Of a stretch of DNA of 64,000 nt, positions 52,051-61,064 are shown in pieces (position 1 is the first letter of the stretch; each line of letters starts with the position of its first letter). A program made the position numbers and the translations under genes. The stretch covers positions 146,629 to 210,628 of the forward strand of contig NZ_QMDX01000001.1 in the NCBI RefSeq assembly GCF_007421925.1, in the 5' to 3' direction. The notes under the pieces were generated by a model. That model saw only the letters and a program-made list of their open reading frames with translations. It was not told where the DNA came from and did not search any database. The DNA comes from Haloglomus irregulare. Its GTDB lineage: Archaea; Halobacteriota; Halobacteria; Halobacteriales; Haloarculaceae.

Positions 52051-52234
52051 ATCCACGCCTCCAAGCCGGCTGGTAAATGTCTTCATCCACAGCCATTGCT
52101 GTTCGCTGGGGTGGTTCTCCGCTGTTCCCGGGCCCTCTCCTCGCGGACTCGGATCTACTGCAGCCGCCGTGCTGAACCCATCGTCTGAGTCGGCCACGGG
52201 ACGAGGCCAGTTCACAGAACAGGCATAGTTATAC
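52051..52234. promoter_or_regulatory. Divergent intergenic region
   Basis: Facing right, AGTTATAC at 52227-52234 is about 29 bases before ATG 52260. Facing left, no clear TATA box is seen before the lipoprotein. Nothing coding is seen. Confidence 0.4.
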
Positions 52235-52259
52235 ACTGTGAACCGTGTAATCTCCGCGC

Positions 52260-52481
52260 ATGCCCTCCGTTCCCAGCCTGCTACGCGACCTGAGCGGAGA
52301 CGAGATCGTGAGTATCGCAGTTATCGGCATAACCGTCGCAGTGCTCGCTTGGTATCAGACCAACATGACGGGTATACGACGGTTGACCGACGCAGTGATC
52401 GTTCTACTCGTGAGTATTGGCTGTGCGACGGCTGTAACGGTAGTTCTGAAGGGGTTGAATCCCACGTGGTATTCCTCATGA
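52260..52481 (+). CDS. Two-TM small membrane protein
   Basis: The 73-residue protein has two hydrophobic segments (DEIVSIAVIGITVAVLAWYQ and TDAVIVLLVSIGCATAVTVV) joined by a short polar loop. It ends KGLNPTWYSS. A TATA box precedes it at leaderless distance, which supports expression. It is divergent from lipoprotein paralogue 2. Function is unknown. Confidence 0.65.
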   Translation: MPSVPSLLRDLSGDEIVSIAVIGITVAVLAWYQTNMTGIRRLTDAVIVLLVSIGCATAVTVVLKGLNPTWYSS

Positions 52482-52732
52482 CTGTACGATGAGTAGCCCG
52501 ATCACGTGAGGTCCATTCTATAACGCGCGTCAGACATGGCCGATCTCGGCTACTGAACACATCCTCTGTATCTCGCACGGCGGCTCTGAGAGGGACTGAG
52601 TAGGTAGCGAGTGGCCTACTGCAGACACAGCCCAAGTCGGTCACGGAGCAGTAGGTCTGATTCGACTCGTCAGGGCGGTGATTCGGCTACTTTGCGACGG
52701 AGATCGGAGGGGAGCACCCACAAGCCACTGGA
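52482..52732. other. Intergenic region
   Basis: No gene is seen. Base composition is slightly more A+T-rich than average and there is no clear repeat. Confidence 0.4.
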
Positions 52733-52876
52733 TCACGGCTGCCTATAGCCCTCGCGGAACTCCGTCAGGCTCTGAATCAGTTTGAGACCCAGGAACACGG
52801 CCCCGACAACCACCGTGCCGAACATCGCTATGATGAACAGTTCCGGTATCCCGGGAACGGCTTGGAGGGGAAGCAC
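52733..52876 (-). CDS. Short single-TM protein
   Basis: From GTG 52876 there are 47 residues: VLPLQAVPGIPELFIIAM then FGTVVVGAVFLGLKLIQSL and a charged end. The single-TM layout with a PGIPEL turn resembles small haloarchaeal membrane peptides. An AGGAGGT stretch lies about 15 bases upstream of the GTG. The longer frame upstream to 53260 overlaps element copy B and is not coding. Expression is uncertain. Confidence 0.5.
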   Translation of the reverse strand: MLPLQAVPGIPELFIIAMFGTVVVGAVFLGLKLIQSLTEFREGYRQP

Positions 52877-53054
52877 GGATGTGGTTTCGCCTGACCTCCT
52901 AATACGCTTACGCCAGGAAGTGTCGACCTGCTCCCCATACCCTTGGCCGGTAGCCGGGAACCGGTGCTGTATCGGATGGCACACGGACGCTCTGTATCGG
53001 TCGCCGCGGTACCGGCAGGTGCTCGGTAGTTCCTCAGGACCCTGCTGAATACAC
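52877..53054. other. Intergenic region before element copy B
   Basis: No gene is seen apart from the possible ribosome binding site noted for the short single-TM protein. Confidence 0.35.
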
Positions 53055-53185
53055 GGCGCGACCTTTTGCCGCCTCGGGTTCGCCTCCGGCGAACCACTCG
53101 GCGCGAAAACGTCGATAGAAAAGGCGGACGGCTCGGCCTCCGACCTCGCCGTCCGGGAACCGCGCTCGCTTCGCTCGCGCGGATG
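53055..53185 (+). repeat. Multi-hairpin element, copy B
   Basis: A long inverted repeat pairs 53062-53084 with 53088-53111 (CTTTTGCCGCCTCGGGTTCG against CGAACCACTCGGCGCGAAAA). Then GTCGATAGAAAAGGCGGACG is followed by a GACCTCGCCGTCC partner and a CGCTCGCTTCGCTCGCGCGG hairpin ending in GGATGC, like copy D. Unlike copies A, C and D it does not touch the stop codon of a gene that I can recognise. Confidence 0.6.
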
Positions 53186-53347
53186 CCCCTGTTGACTGCA
53201 TACCCCGTATATAGCACGACCTCGATAGGATATCAGCGATTGCTGGTTCCGGTGGGACATCGCCCCCGACAGCTGAGACCCAGTGCGTCACGAACTTGCG
53301 AACCCACTCATGATCGGGCTTAAGACGCTCGAACGCCGAACACGGAT

Positions 53348-53587
53348 ATGGCGTTCGACCTCGGACTGACGCTCCCGTTCTGCGACACCCCCGAACGGAT
53401 GGCGATTATCGGCGCCGTCGCCGGGTTGCTCGGCGGCGCCGTCGGCCTCGCGGCCGGCCTCGACGTGGTCGGCGTCGTCGCCCTGGCCGGCACGCTGGCG
53501 GTCGCGGGCGAGGTGGCGGGTCACGCGGCCGACGGCGACCTCCGACGGTGGGTCGGACGCGACGCGAGCGCGGAATCGGAGCAGTAG
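53348..53587 (+). CDS. Two-TM small membrane protein
   Basis: The 79-residue protein starts MAFDLGLTLPFCDTPERM and has two Ala/Gly/Val-rich helices (AIIGAVAGLLGGAVGLAAGL and VVGVVALAGTLAVAGEVAGH). An acidic tail follows. GGCTTAAG at 53317-53324 is a TATA-like box about 25 bases before the ATG. Function is unknown. Confidence 0.65.
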   Translation: MAFDLGLTLPFCDTPERMAIIGAVAGLLGGAVGLAAGLDVVGVVALAGTLAVAGEVAGHAADGDLRRWVGRDASAESEQ

Positions 53588-53679
53588 CTCCGAACAGTAT
53601 CCGAGTTGTCCCCACGTTTCCCGACGAGAGCTCGTCGCTCCGCCACTGTACGCTACTATCGCCATTACTCCGCTGTGTC

Positions 53680-54462
53680 CTACAGATACCCCAGCAGGAA
53701 GCCGATACCGGCAAGAACGGAGACGACGGCGAACAGGGGTCCGGAGACGGCCTCCAGCCGGTCGGTCCGGACCCCGGCGAGGAGCCGCGGGGCGAGGCCC
53801 CCGCCGACGGCCGCGCCGACGCCGAACGCGAGCGCGACGACGGGGTCCAGCCCGCCGAGGCCCGCGTACCAGCCCACGCCGGCCAGCGCGACCCCGAGGA
53901 TGGCGAAGACGCTGGTCCCCACGACCGCCGCGGCCGGCAGTCCGAGCGCGTAGAGCCCGGGCAACAGGACGGGCGTCCCGCTGATGCCGAACAGCGCGCT
54001 CAACAGGCCCGTGAGGACGCCGAGCACGACCGAGCCGGACGCCCGAACCGGCGTGAGCGACGCGTCGATGGTAGCCACCGATCCCGTCGGTGCCGTTCGG
54101 TAGCGGTCGATGACGAGCGTGAGGCCGGCGATGGCGATGAGGACGGCACCCAGCGCCCGCCGCAGGAGCGCCGTATCGACGCCACTGACCGTCCGCGCGC
54201 CGAGGTAGGTCCCGCCGACGGCACCGAGCACGACCAGCGTGCCGACCCGGACGGCGACGTTGCCCTGGCGGTAGTGGCCGTACGAGCCGAAGCCGGTCGT
54301 AAGGACGACCGTGGCGAGGCTGGTCGGGACGGCGACACGGTAGGGGAGGCCGACGAGCGAGACCAGGGCGAGGAAGTAGAACACGCCACCGCCGCCGCCC
54401 AGCAGCGTCACGGCGCCGCCGATGAGCGCGCCGATGAGCGGGAGCCACAGTGTCTCCAGCAC
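53680..54462 (-). CDS. TauE/SafE-family membrane transporter
   Basis: The 260-residue protein is nearly all hydrophobic, with about eight helices in two inverted halves, as in TauE/SafE exporters. Typical glycine-rich motifs are seen: GGGGGVFYFLALVSLVGLPY, PTSLATVVLTTGFGSYGHYR, and LLSALFGISGTPVLLPGLYA in the second half. Members export sulfite, sulfoacetate or related organic acids. The substrate is not predictable. Confidence 0.87.
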   Translation of the reverse strand: MLETLWLPLIGALIGGAVTLLGGGGGVFYFLALVSLVGLPYRVAVPTSLATVVLTTGFGSYGHYRQGNVAVRVGTLVVLGAVGGTYLGARTVSGVDTALLRRALGAVLIAIAGLTLVIDRYRTAPTGSVATIDASLTPVRASGSVVLGVLTGLLSALFGISGTPVLLPGLYALGLPAAAVVGTSVFAILGVALAGVGWYAGLGGLDPVVALAFGVGAAVGGGLAPRLLAGVRTDRLEAVSGPLFAVVSVLAGIGFLLGYL

Positions 54463-54524
54463 GCTACCGCGTCACGCGCGCTACGGGTCGGAGAACGGTT
54501 CGAGCCGGGAGGCGGGGGGCGCGC

Positions 54525-55124
54525 TCAGTCCGCACTCGCCTCGTCGTCCTCGGCGTCCGCGCCGGGGGCCTCGGTCGGGCTGACGTCCGGTTCGTCGGTG
54601 CCCCGACCCTTGAGCAGGCCCTCCGGCGTCTCGACGTAGACGTCGTCGGCGAACCCCTCGATGGCGTTCTCGTACTCGGCGCCCTCCAGGTTCTCGAGCG
54701 TGGTGGGCGCCGCCGTGACGCCCGTGGCGGGGGCGAACTCCCCGAGCGGGTCGTCGATGGTGATGTCGTACTCGGCGAAGAACTCCTCGTAGCGACGGTA
54801 GTGGTCCTCCAGTTCGTCGGCGGGGATCTCCATCATCTCCGTCCAGCCGTGGGTGAAGAAGTCGAAGTTCGCCTGGATATGCGTGATCTCACGGGCCTCG
54901 GCCTCGGGGTAGCCGCCCTGCAGCGCCGCCACGTAGGTGTCCATCGTGGCGTCGAAGAAGTCGTCCAGATGCGCCCGCCGGGCGTCGTGGTTGGACTCGT
55001 CGGTCTTGCCCAGGAAGATGTCCGTGTGCATGTCGACGAGCCGGTCGTTCACCCGTGGTCCGATGACGGGAGTCGTGAGCGCCTTCTTCGCCGCCCAGTG
55101 TCGGAGGTTCTGTCGGATCTTCAT
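54525..55124 (-). CDS. Conserved haloarchaeal protein
   Basis: The 199-residue protein begins MKIRQNLRHWAAKKALTTPV, then GKTDESNHDARRAHLDDFFD, EAREITHIQANFDFFTHGWT and ENLEGAEYENAIEGFADDVY. It ends in an acidic tail. It resembles a haloarchaeal family without a known role; the N-terminal basic helix may associate with membrane or nucleic acid. ATG 55124 is chosen. It is divergent from the FAD oxidoreductase. Confidence 0.8.
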   Translation of the reverse strand: MKIRQNLRHWAAKKALTTPVIGPRVNDRLVDMHTDIFLGKTDESNHDARRAHLDDFFDATMDTYVAALQGGYPEAEAREITHIQANFDFFTHGWTEMMEIPADELEDHYRRYEEFFAEYDITIDDPLGEFAPATGVTAAPTTLENLEGAEYENAIEGFADDVYVETPEGLLKGRGTDEPDVSPTEAPGADAEDDEASAD

Positions 55125-55306
55125 ACCCGAACCAACGGCGTGGAGCCGCTTGAACCCCCCGACGTCCCGCGGGGGCTGCCGGCGGCTCGCCGTCCCGGGG
55201 CCACGTCCCGATGCCCGCCGGCGGTCCGCGCCCGAACCTTCATCTATCTTCATCGGAGTTCCGAGCGATGGCAACCCCTATTTGCGGGGGAATCGTAGCC
55301 GTCGTC

Positions 55307-56554
55307 ATGACAACATCGCACGTTATCATCGGCGACGGCATCGCAGGGTCGTCCGCCGCCGAGACGATCCGGGAGGCGGACCCGGACGCGGACGTGACGG
55401 TACTCACCGACGAGGGGGAGGCCCTCTACAACCGTATCCTCATCAAGGAGTTCGCCAAGGGGAAGCTGCCCGAGGCGCCCATCTCCATCCACGACGAGGA
55501 CTGGTACGCCGAGCGTGATATCGACCTGGACCTGAACACGTACGTCACGGCGGTCGACACGGACGCTCACGAGGTCCACACCCACGAGAGCGGTGTTTAC
55601 GAGTACGACAAGCTGCTCGTCGCCACGGGCGGGACGCCGACCCAGCTCCCGGTCGAGAACTCCGACGCGGAGGGCATCCACCACTTCTGGACCTTCGAGG
55701 ACGCCCGCGATATCCAGGAGCACGCCGACGCGGCCGAGACCGGTATCATCGTCGGCGCCGGCCTGCTCGGCATCGACCTGGCGGCCATCTGCGCCGCCCA
55801 GGACGTCGAGGGGAAGTACCTGATGCGCGGGGACTGCTGGTGGCGCTACGCCCTCTCGGAGGAGGGGGCCGAGATCATCCACGACGCGCTCCGCGAGCGG
55901 GACGTCGAGCCGGTCTTCCAGTCCGGCGTCGACCGGTTCGAGGTGGACGACGACGGCGTCGTCACCGGCGCGACCGACCCCAACGGCGACTTCTACGAGG
56001 GTGACTTCGTCGGCGTCGCCATCGGGCTGGACTTCAACACGGAGTTCCTGCGGGGCTCGGGCATCGAACTCGACGATGGCATCGTCACGGACGAGCACAT
56101 GCGCACGAACGCCGAGGACGTCTACGCGGCGGGCGACATCACGCAGTTCGAGGACCTCATCCTCGGCGAGCGGGCCCAGAACGGCGCCTGGGGCTCGGCA
56201 AAGGAGCAGGGCTCCATCGCCGGCCAGAACATGGTCGCCGACGAACCCGCCGAGGAGTTCCGCTGGGTCTCCTCGTACTCCATCACCCACTTCGACTTCC
56301 CGTTCCTCTCCTTTGGCCACCCGACGCTGGGCGACGACTTCGTCGAGCGGAAGTACTCCGAGACGGAGTGGCGCCGCGTCGCACTCAGGAACGGCCGCGT
56401 CGTCGGCGGCGTCCTCATCGGCGACCTCGCGCCACAGTCGAAGCTGAAGCAGCTCGCTCGCGAGCGGCGCGACATCTCCGGTCAGGAGGACGTGCTGCTG
56501 GCCGAAACCATCGACCTGGACGACCTCGACGCGGCGCCCGCAGAGGCCGAGTAG
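55307..56554 (+). CDS. FAD-dependent NAD(P)H oxidoreductase
   Basis: The 415-residue protein is a two-dinucleotide-fold flavoprotein of the NirB/rubredoxin-reductase kind. The FAD motif is VIIGDGIAGSSAAETIREAD, and LLVATGGTPTQLPVEN follows. The NAD(P)H fold is GIIVGAGLLGIDLAAICAAQ, and the second FAD motif is TNAEDVYAAGDITQFED. There is no CxxC redox pair, so it passes electrons to another protein or to a small acceptor. ATG 55307 lies 23 bases after a TATA-like TATTTG; the earlier ATG 55268 is unlikely. Confidence 0.9.
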   Translation: MTTSHVIIGDGIAGSSAAETIREADPDADVTVLTDEGEALYNRILIKEFAKGKLPEAPISIHDEDWYAERDIDLDLNTYVTAVDTDAHEVHTHESGVYEYDKLLVATGGTPTQLPVENSDAEGIHHFWTFEDARDIQEHADAAETGIIVGAGLLGIDLAAICAAQDVEGKYLMRGDCWWRYALSEEGAEIIHDALRERDVEPVFQSGVDRFEVDDDGVVTGATDPNGDFYEGDFVGVAIGLDFNTEFLRGSGIELDDGIVTDEHMRTNAEDVYAAGDITQFEDLILGERAQNGAWGSAKEQGSIAGQNMVADEPAEEFRWVSSYSITHFDFPFLSFGHPTLGDDFVERKYSETEWRRVALRNGRVVGGVLIGDLAPQSKLKQLARERRDISGQEDVLLAETIDLDDLDAAPAEAE

Positions 56555-56611
56555 CGACCGGCGGCCGCGTTCCAGTACCGTTTTATCCGCCGCCTCGGGA
56601 GTCACGGAGAC

Positions 56612-57319
56612 GTGAAGGGACGCGAGTGGTACCAGTCCGACGACATCGCCGACGCCTACGAGGAGAAGCGGTTCTCCAACGGCGGCCGCCTCATCGACGA
56701 CCGCGAGAAGGAGGCCGTTCTGAACGCCCTGGGGCCCGTCGAGGACACGGCCGTGCTGGAGGTGGCCTGCGGGACCGGCCGGTTCACCTCGCTGCTGGCT
56801 GACCGGGGGGCCGACATCGTCGGTCTCGACATCTCGCCAGCCATGCTCAAGCAGGGGCGCGAGAAGGCCCGGTCCGTCGAGGTCGACGACAGCCTGGAGT
56901 TCATGCGCGCGGACGCCGCCCGGCTCCCGTTCCCCGACGACCACTTCGACGCGGTGCTGGCGATGCGGTTCTTTCATCTCGCCGACCGACCCGCCTCCTT
57001 CCTCTCCGAGATGGCCCGCGTCTCGAAGGGACAGGTGTTCTTCGACACGTTCAAGCGGTTCTCCTTCCGGTCGATCTACAACTTCGCGCTCCCGATGGGG
57101 TCGCGGCTCTACTCCTCCGGCGAGGTCGAGCGTCTGCTGCAGGGTGCCGGGCTGCAACTCGATGGCGCCGACCACGACTTCGTCCTCCCGTACGGGTTCT
57201 ACCGGCAGGTCCCGAGCGGCGTCGCCCGCCCGTTCCGCGAGGTGGACACGGCACTGCTCCGGACGCCGCTGGGCCGGCGGCTCGCCTCGGTCTCCTACTG
57301 GGACGCGCGGGTCGCGTAG
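56612..57319 (+). CDS. SAM-dependent class I methyltransferase
   Basis: From GTG 56612 the 235-residue protein has AVLEVACGTGRFTSLLADRG (motif I), VGLDISPAMLKQGREKA (motif II) and FPDDHFDAVLAMRFFHL (motif IV-like). A helical C-terminal half follows. The GTG start lies about 25 bases after a TTTTATCC TATA box, so the message is leaderless. The substrate is unknown; this type often methylates quinones or lipids. Confidence 0.88.
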   Translation: MKGREWYQSDDIADAYEEKRFSNGGRLIDDREKEAVLNALGPVEDTAVLEVACGTGRFTSLLADRGADIVGLDISPAMLKQGREKARSVEVDDSLEFMRADAARLPFPDDHFDAVLAMRFFHLADRPASFLSEMARVSKGQVFFDTFKRFSFRSIYNFALPMGSRLYSSGEVERLLQGAGLQLDGADHDFVLPYGFYRQVPSGVARPFREVDTALLRTPLGRRLASVSYWDARVA

Positions 57320-57342
57320 CCGGGTCGTCGGGCGCGACGGTT

Positions 57343-57612
57343 TCAGTGCTCCTTCAGCCCGTAGTAGCCCGGCTGGGACTCGTGTTCGGGCTCCGCGAAG
57401 ACGAACTCCGCCTGGTTGTAGACGAGCCACGGGATGGCCCAGTCCAGCAGGACGTTCTCCGTCTCCACGTCCAGCTCGCGGTCCAGGGGGACCCCCTGGA
57501 GGAGGCGGGCGATCTCGTAGACGGTGTAGAGCTGGTCCTCGTCGAGCACCTCGTCGGGCTCGCGGAACGCCAGGTCGCGCAGGTCGTCGAACGCGTCGCG
57601 GGGGCGTGGCAT
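57343..57612 (-). CDS. Conserved haloarchaeal protein
   Basis: The 89-residue acidic protein starts MPRPRDAFDDLRDLAFREPD and contains DEDQLYTVYEIARLLQGVPL, then LLDWAIPWLVYNQAEFVFAE. It is helical and soluble, a family that I know from haloarchaea only as uncharacterised. It is convergent with the methyltransferase gene. Confidence 0.8.
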   Translation of the reverse strand: MPRPRDAFDDLRDLAFREPDEVLDEDQLYTVYEIARLLQGVPLDRELDVETENVLLDWAIPWLVYNQAEFVFAEPEHESQPGYYGLKEH

Positions 57613-57667
57613 GCAGAGGCGTCCGCGAGCGGGCCGGTAAACGGTTGCGGGTCGGGCGACGCCCCGG

Positions 57668-58137
57668 TTACGGGAACGGCTCGAAGTCCCGCACCGAGCG
57701 GTCGACCGTCGGCCGGAGCGTGCCGTCGGGATCCGCCTCCCCGAACTGGGTGTTGTCGACGACGAGGTGGTGGCGGCCGGTCCGGAGCGGCCTGTTCACC
57801 GACGCCGTGTCCTCGGCGCCCAGCACGGTGTGCCACTCCGAGGGCTCGGGCCGTGCGTCGGGTTCGCCGGCCACGAGGCGCCGGTAGACGTCGTACTCCG
57901 CCGGGTCGGACTGCCCGCCGAACGGCAGCACGTCGAACTGGCCGTCGGCGGCCACCTCGTACCGGGGGGTGACCTGGTCGCTGCTCGCGACGACGTCCAG
58001 CGCCTCGTGGTGCAACGACCCGGGCTCGACGGTTGCGTCGTATCCAGGGTCTCCAGCGTCCGTCGCTGGTTCGTACGGCCGGCGAGCGCGACCGCACCCG
58101 CCGACGCCAACCCGCCCAGGAACCCACGCCGGTCCAT
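57668..58137 (-). pseudogene. Tat lipoprotein interrupted by a frameshift
   Basis: ATG 58137 starts a Tat signal (MDRRGFLGGLASAG) in one frame. The remaining sequence (TDAGDPGYDATVEPGSLHHE through RPTVDRSVRDFEPFP) lies in another frame and ends at 57668. One extra G in the GGG at 58097-58099 (CCC on the forward strand) would join them as LASAGCGRARRPYEP, giving a lipobox-like site and one continuous 156-residue protein. It is a broken gene or an indel in the sequence. The mature part has QFDVLPFGGQSDPAEYDVYR and no family that I recognise. Confidence 0.7.
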
Positions 58138-58309
58138 CGAACGGGCATCCACGCCGGTGCCGGATGTCGAGCGGGCCGAACAGTTCGGCCCGTTAACCGG
58201 CGGGCGACGGTCGAGCTGAGGGTTGGTGCCAGCGGCGGCGCTATCGCTGGCCGGCGTGCGTCGAAAGAAAGCGTGGTCGTGGAGCCGTCGCGACTCGCTC
58301 GGCGACCGC

Positions 58310-58921
58310 CTACTCGAACAGCTCGACGACCGTGTCGAACTGCTCCTCGCAGTAGCCCCAGTCGACGTGGTCGAGGAAGCCCTCGATGAAGCTGCCGCGG
58401 TCCGGACCGTAGTCGTAGTAGTAGGAGTGCTCCCACACGTCGCAGGCCACGATGGGGTGGCTGCCCCACAGCGCACCCTGGTCGTGCTTGTCGACCGGAA
58501 CGTTCCGGAGCTGGTTGGCGACGGGGTCGTAGACCGTCAGGGCCCAGCCGCCCGCGGCGCCGGCAGCGGTCTCGAACTCGCCCTTCCAGCCCTCGAAGGA
58601 GCCGAAGTCCTCCTCGATGCGGTCCGCGAGGGCGCCGGACGGCTCGCCGCCACCGTTGGGGTCCATGTTCTCCCAGAAGTGCGTGTGGAGGTAGTGTCCA
58701 CCAGTGTTGTGGGTCACGTCGCCCATCGCGCCGGCGACCGCGGAACCGTCCCCGTTCTCACGGGCTTCGGCCAGCGTCTCCTCGGCAGCCTGGAGGTTGT
58801 TTACGTACGACTGATGATGCGTGTCGTGATGCCACGTCAGCACCTGCTCGTCCAGGAACGGCTCCAGGGCATCGTAATCGTACGGCAGTTCGGGAAGTTC
58901 GGGGTGTGAGTGTTCGGGCAT
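58310..58921 (-). CDS. sod: Superoxide dismutase (Mn/Fe family)
   Basis: The 203-residue enzyme has the four metal ligands of the Mn/Fe family: His in TWHHDTHHQSYVN, His in GGHYLHTHFWENM, and Asp and His in ACDVWEHSYYYDYG. It starts PEHSHPELPELPYDYDALEP. Haloarchaeal members use Mn, but metal choice cannot be proved here. A reverse-strand TATA-like GTTTAACTC at 58956-58964 gives a short leader. The protein protects against superoxide in the cytoplasm. Confidence 0.96.
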   Translation of the reverse strand: MPEHSHPELPELPYDYDALEPFLDEQVLTWHHDTHHQSYVNNLQAAEETLAEARENGDGSAVAGAMGDVTHNTGGHYLHTHFWENMDPNGGGEPSGALADRIEEDFGSFEGWKGEFETAAGAAGGWALTVYDPVANQLRNVPVDKHDQGALWGSHPIVACDVWEHSYYYDYGPDRGSFIEGFLDHVDWGYCEEQFDTVVELFE

Positions 58922-59309
58922 ACTAATCCACCGTGTGTAACTACTCCCGGCTTCGAGTTAAACGTTGAGGCGCCGGAAGCACCGCCTCGGGAACGGGTCC
59001 GTCGTCCGGTGTACGCTCCCGTTCGTCGTTCCCGGGGACTGTGCAGCGCGAGGCCCGAAGTCACCGGATACGATTACGGGACCGGTCGCGATCGTCGGTG
59101 TGAAGGGGCGTTCCGCGCGAGGGGACGAGCACAGTGCCGGCTCCGGCGACGAGAACACCCCCGAGGCCCTCGCGTGCTCCGGACCACCGCCGGCGAGGGC
59201 GGCGGGACATCCCGACAGGAGTGCCGTTTCGCGCTGTATTCCCCGTATTATCGGGTTCCGTTCGGGATTACGGCCCCGGGCTCGCGTTTCCACAGCTGTC
59301 GGGGGGGCC
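58922..59309. other. Intergenic region
   Basis: About 390 bases without an intact gene. The left end holds the sod promoter. A modest A+T-rich spot near 59235-59262 (TGTATTCCCCGTATTATCGG) may be a terminator for hyuB. Frames on both strands are Arg/Pro/Ser-rich and not coding. Confidence 0.5.
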
Positions 59310-61064
59310 TCACTCCCCGGCGTCGGGTTCGTGCCCGTAGCGCTCGCGCGCGGCGTCAGCCGACAGCTTGCCCAGTCGGAGGTCCCGTTCGATGGCCGTC
59401 GCCGCGCGGTCCTCCGGAGCACCGTAGCCGCCGCCACCGGGCGACCGGATACTGACGAGATCGCCGGGGGAGAGCTCCAGCGTCGTCTTCGGCGGGAGCC
59501 GCTCGCCGTCGGTGTCGACGTCGCCGTCCCCGCCCGGGAGCAGGAAGGCGGCGCCGGTCGTGCCGTCCGCGCCGCTGGCCAGCCCGTACGGCGCGTGGCG
59601 GTGGCGGTCGGCGAGCAGGGAGAAGGCGGTGTCGCCACGGACCGCGATGTCCCGGCGGAGGCCGAGACCGCCACGGTGCTCGCCCGCGCCGCCCGAACCC
59701 GGGCGCAGCGCGTACCGCCGCACGCGCAGCGGATAGGCCGTCTCCAGCACCTCGACCGGCGTGTTGAGCGTGTTGCTCATGTGGACGTGGACGCCGTCCA
59801 TCCCGTCGCCGGTCGCGTGCGCGCCGGCGCCGCCGCCCCCGGTCTCGTAGAAGGCCCACGGGCGACCGCCGTCCCCGTCGCCGACGCCCTCGCGGGGGTC
59901 CGTGCCGCCGAAGGTGACGTTGTTCATCGTCCCCTGGCCGGCCGCGGCGGCGCGTTCGGGGGCGCACTCGGCCAGCGCGCCGAGCACCACGTCGGTGACT
60001 CGCTGTGAGGTCTCGAGGTTGCCGCCGACGACGGCCGCCGGTGGGTCCGGGTTGACCACGGTCCCCTCGGGCGCCCGGACCTCGATGGGGCGGTAGGCAC
60101 CGGCGTTGGGCGGCACCTCGGGGTCGGTCACACACCGGACGGCGTAGTAGGTCGCCGAGGCCGTGACGGCGAAGACGGCGTTCACGGGGCCGGGCGTCTG
60201 CGGGTCGGTCCCCTCGAAATCGACCGTGACCGCGTCGCCGTCGACGGTCACCGCCGCCGCGACCCGCACGTCCTCGGTGCCGCGGCCGTCGTCGTCCAGC
60301 GCGTCCGCGAACTCGTAGGTGCCGTCGGGCAGGTCGCGGATCTCGGCGCGGGTCCGGCGCTCCGCGTAGTCCTGGATGGCCGCGGTGACCTCGGGGAGGT
60401 CGTCGCCGTAGCGGTCGTGCAGTTCGCGGTAGCGCTCGGCGCCGGTCTCGTTGGCGGCGACCTGCGCGCGGAGGTCCCCTCGACGCTCGTCCGGCGTCCG
60501 GACGTTGGCCAGGACCGTGTCGAAGACGGCCGCGTTCGGCTCCCCCTCACGGTACAGCCTCACCGGCGGGATGCGCAGGCCCTCCTGGTATATCTCCGTC
60601 GAGTCCGCGGCCACGCCGCCGGCGCGGGAGCCGCCGACGTCGGCGTGGTGGGCGCGGTTGGCGACGAAGGCGAGGGGGGCGGCGTCCGCGTCGGCCCCGT
60701 CGGCGAAGACGGGCGTGACCAGCGTGAAGTCGGGCAGATGGGCCCCGCCGCGGAACGGGTCGTTGAGCAGGACGGCGTCGCCGGGGCCGAGCTCCGCCGG
60801 CGGGAACGCCTCAAGCGCGGCCGCGACGGAGAACGGCATCGCGCCCAGGTGGACGGGGATGTTCTCGGCCTGTGCCACCAGTTCGCCCTCGGCGTCGAAC
60901 AGCGCACAGGAGCAGTCCCGCCGCTCGGTCACGTTGGGGGAGTAGGCCGTCCGGACCAGGGTCGCGTTCATCTCCTCGGCGACCGCGGCGCAGGCGTTGC
61001 GCGCGACCTCCAGCGTCACCGGGTCGACGTCGCCCGTTCCCCCGGCCGTGTCGTCCTCAGGCAT
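59310..61064 (-). CDS. hyuB: Hydantoinase B/oxoprolinase family subunit
   Basis: The 584-residue protein starts with [20 protein letters not shown], then [20 protein letters not shown], and has [20 protein letters not shown] and [13 protein letters not shown]. The C-terminal part has the HyuB glycine signature [19 protein letters not shown] and [20 protein letters not shown]. With HyuA it hydrolyses hydantoins or 5-oxoproline, or carboxylates acetone-like substrates; which one cannot be told. Its ATG lies eight bases inside hyuA. Confidence 0.92.
   Translation of the reverse strand: MPEDDTAGGTGDVDPVTLEVARNACAAVAEEMNATLVRTAYSPNVTERRDCSCALFDAEGELVAQAENIPVHLGAMPFSVAAALEAFPPAELGPGDAVLLNDPFRGGAHLPDFTLVTPVFADGADADAAPLAFVANRAHHADVGGSRAGGVAADSTEIYQEGLRIPPVRLYREGEPNAAVFDTVLANVRTPDERRGDLRAQVAANETGAERYRELHDRYGDDLPEVTAAIQDYAERRTRAEIRDLPDGTYEFADALDDDGRGTEDVRVAAAVTVDGDAVTVDFEGTDPQTPGPVNAVFAVTASATYYAVRCVTDPEVPPNAGAYRPIEVRAPEGTVVNPDPPAAVVGGNLETSQRVTDVVLGALAECAPERAAAAGQGTMNNVTFGGTDPREGVGDGDGGRPWAFYETGGGGAGAHATGDGMDGVHVHMSNTLNTPVEVLETAYPLRVRRYALRPGSGGAGEHRGGLGLRRDIAVRGDTAFSLLADRHRHAPYGLASGADGTTGAAFLLPGGDGDVDTDGERLPPKTTLELSPGDLVSIRSPGGGGYGAPEDRAATAIERDLRLGKLSADAARERYGHEPDAGE

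Noticed and set aside
52877-53260. Upstream extension of the 47-residue TM protein to 175 residues
   Set aside because: The extra part runs through element copy B and is Arg/Ser/Pro-rich.
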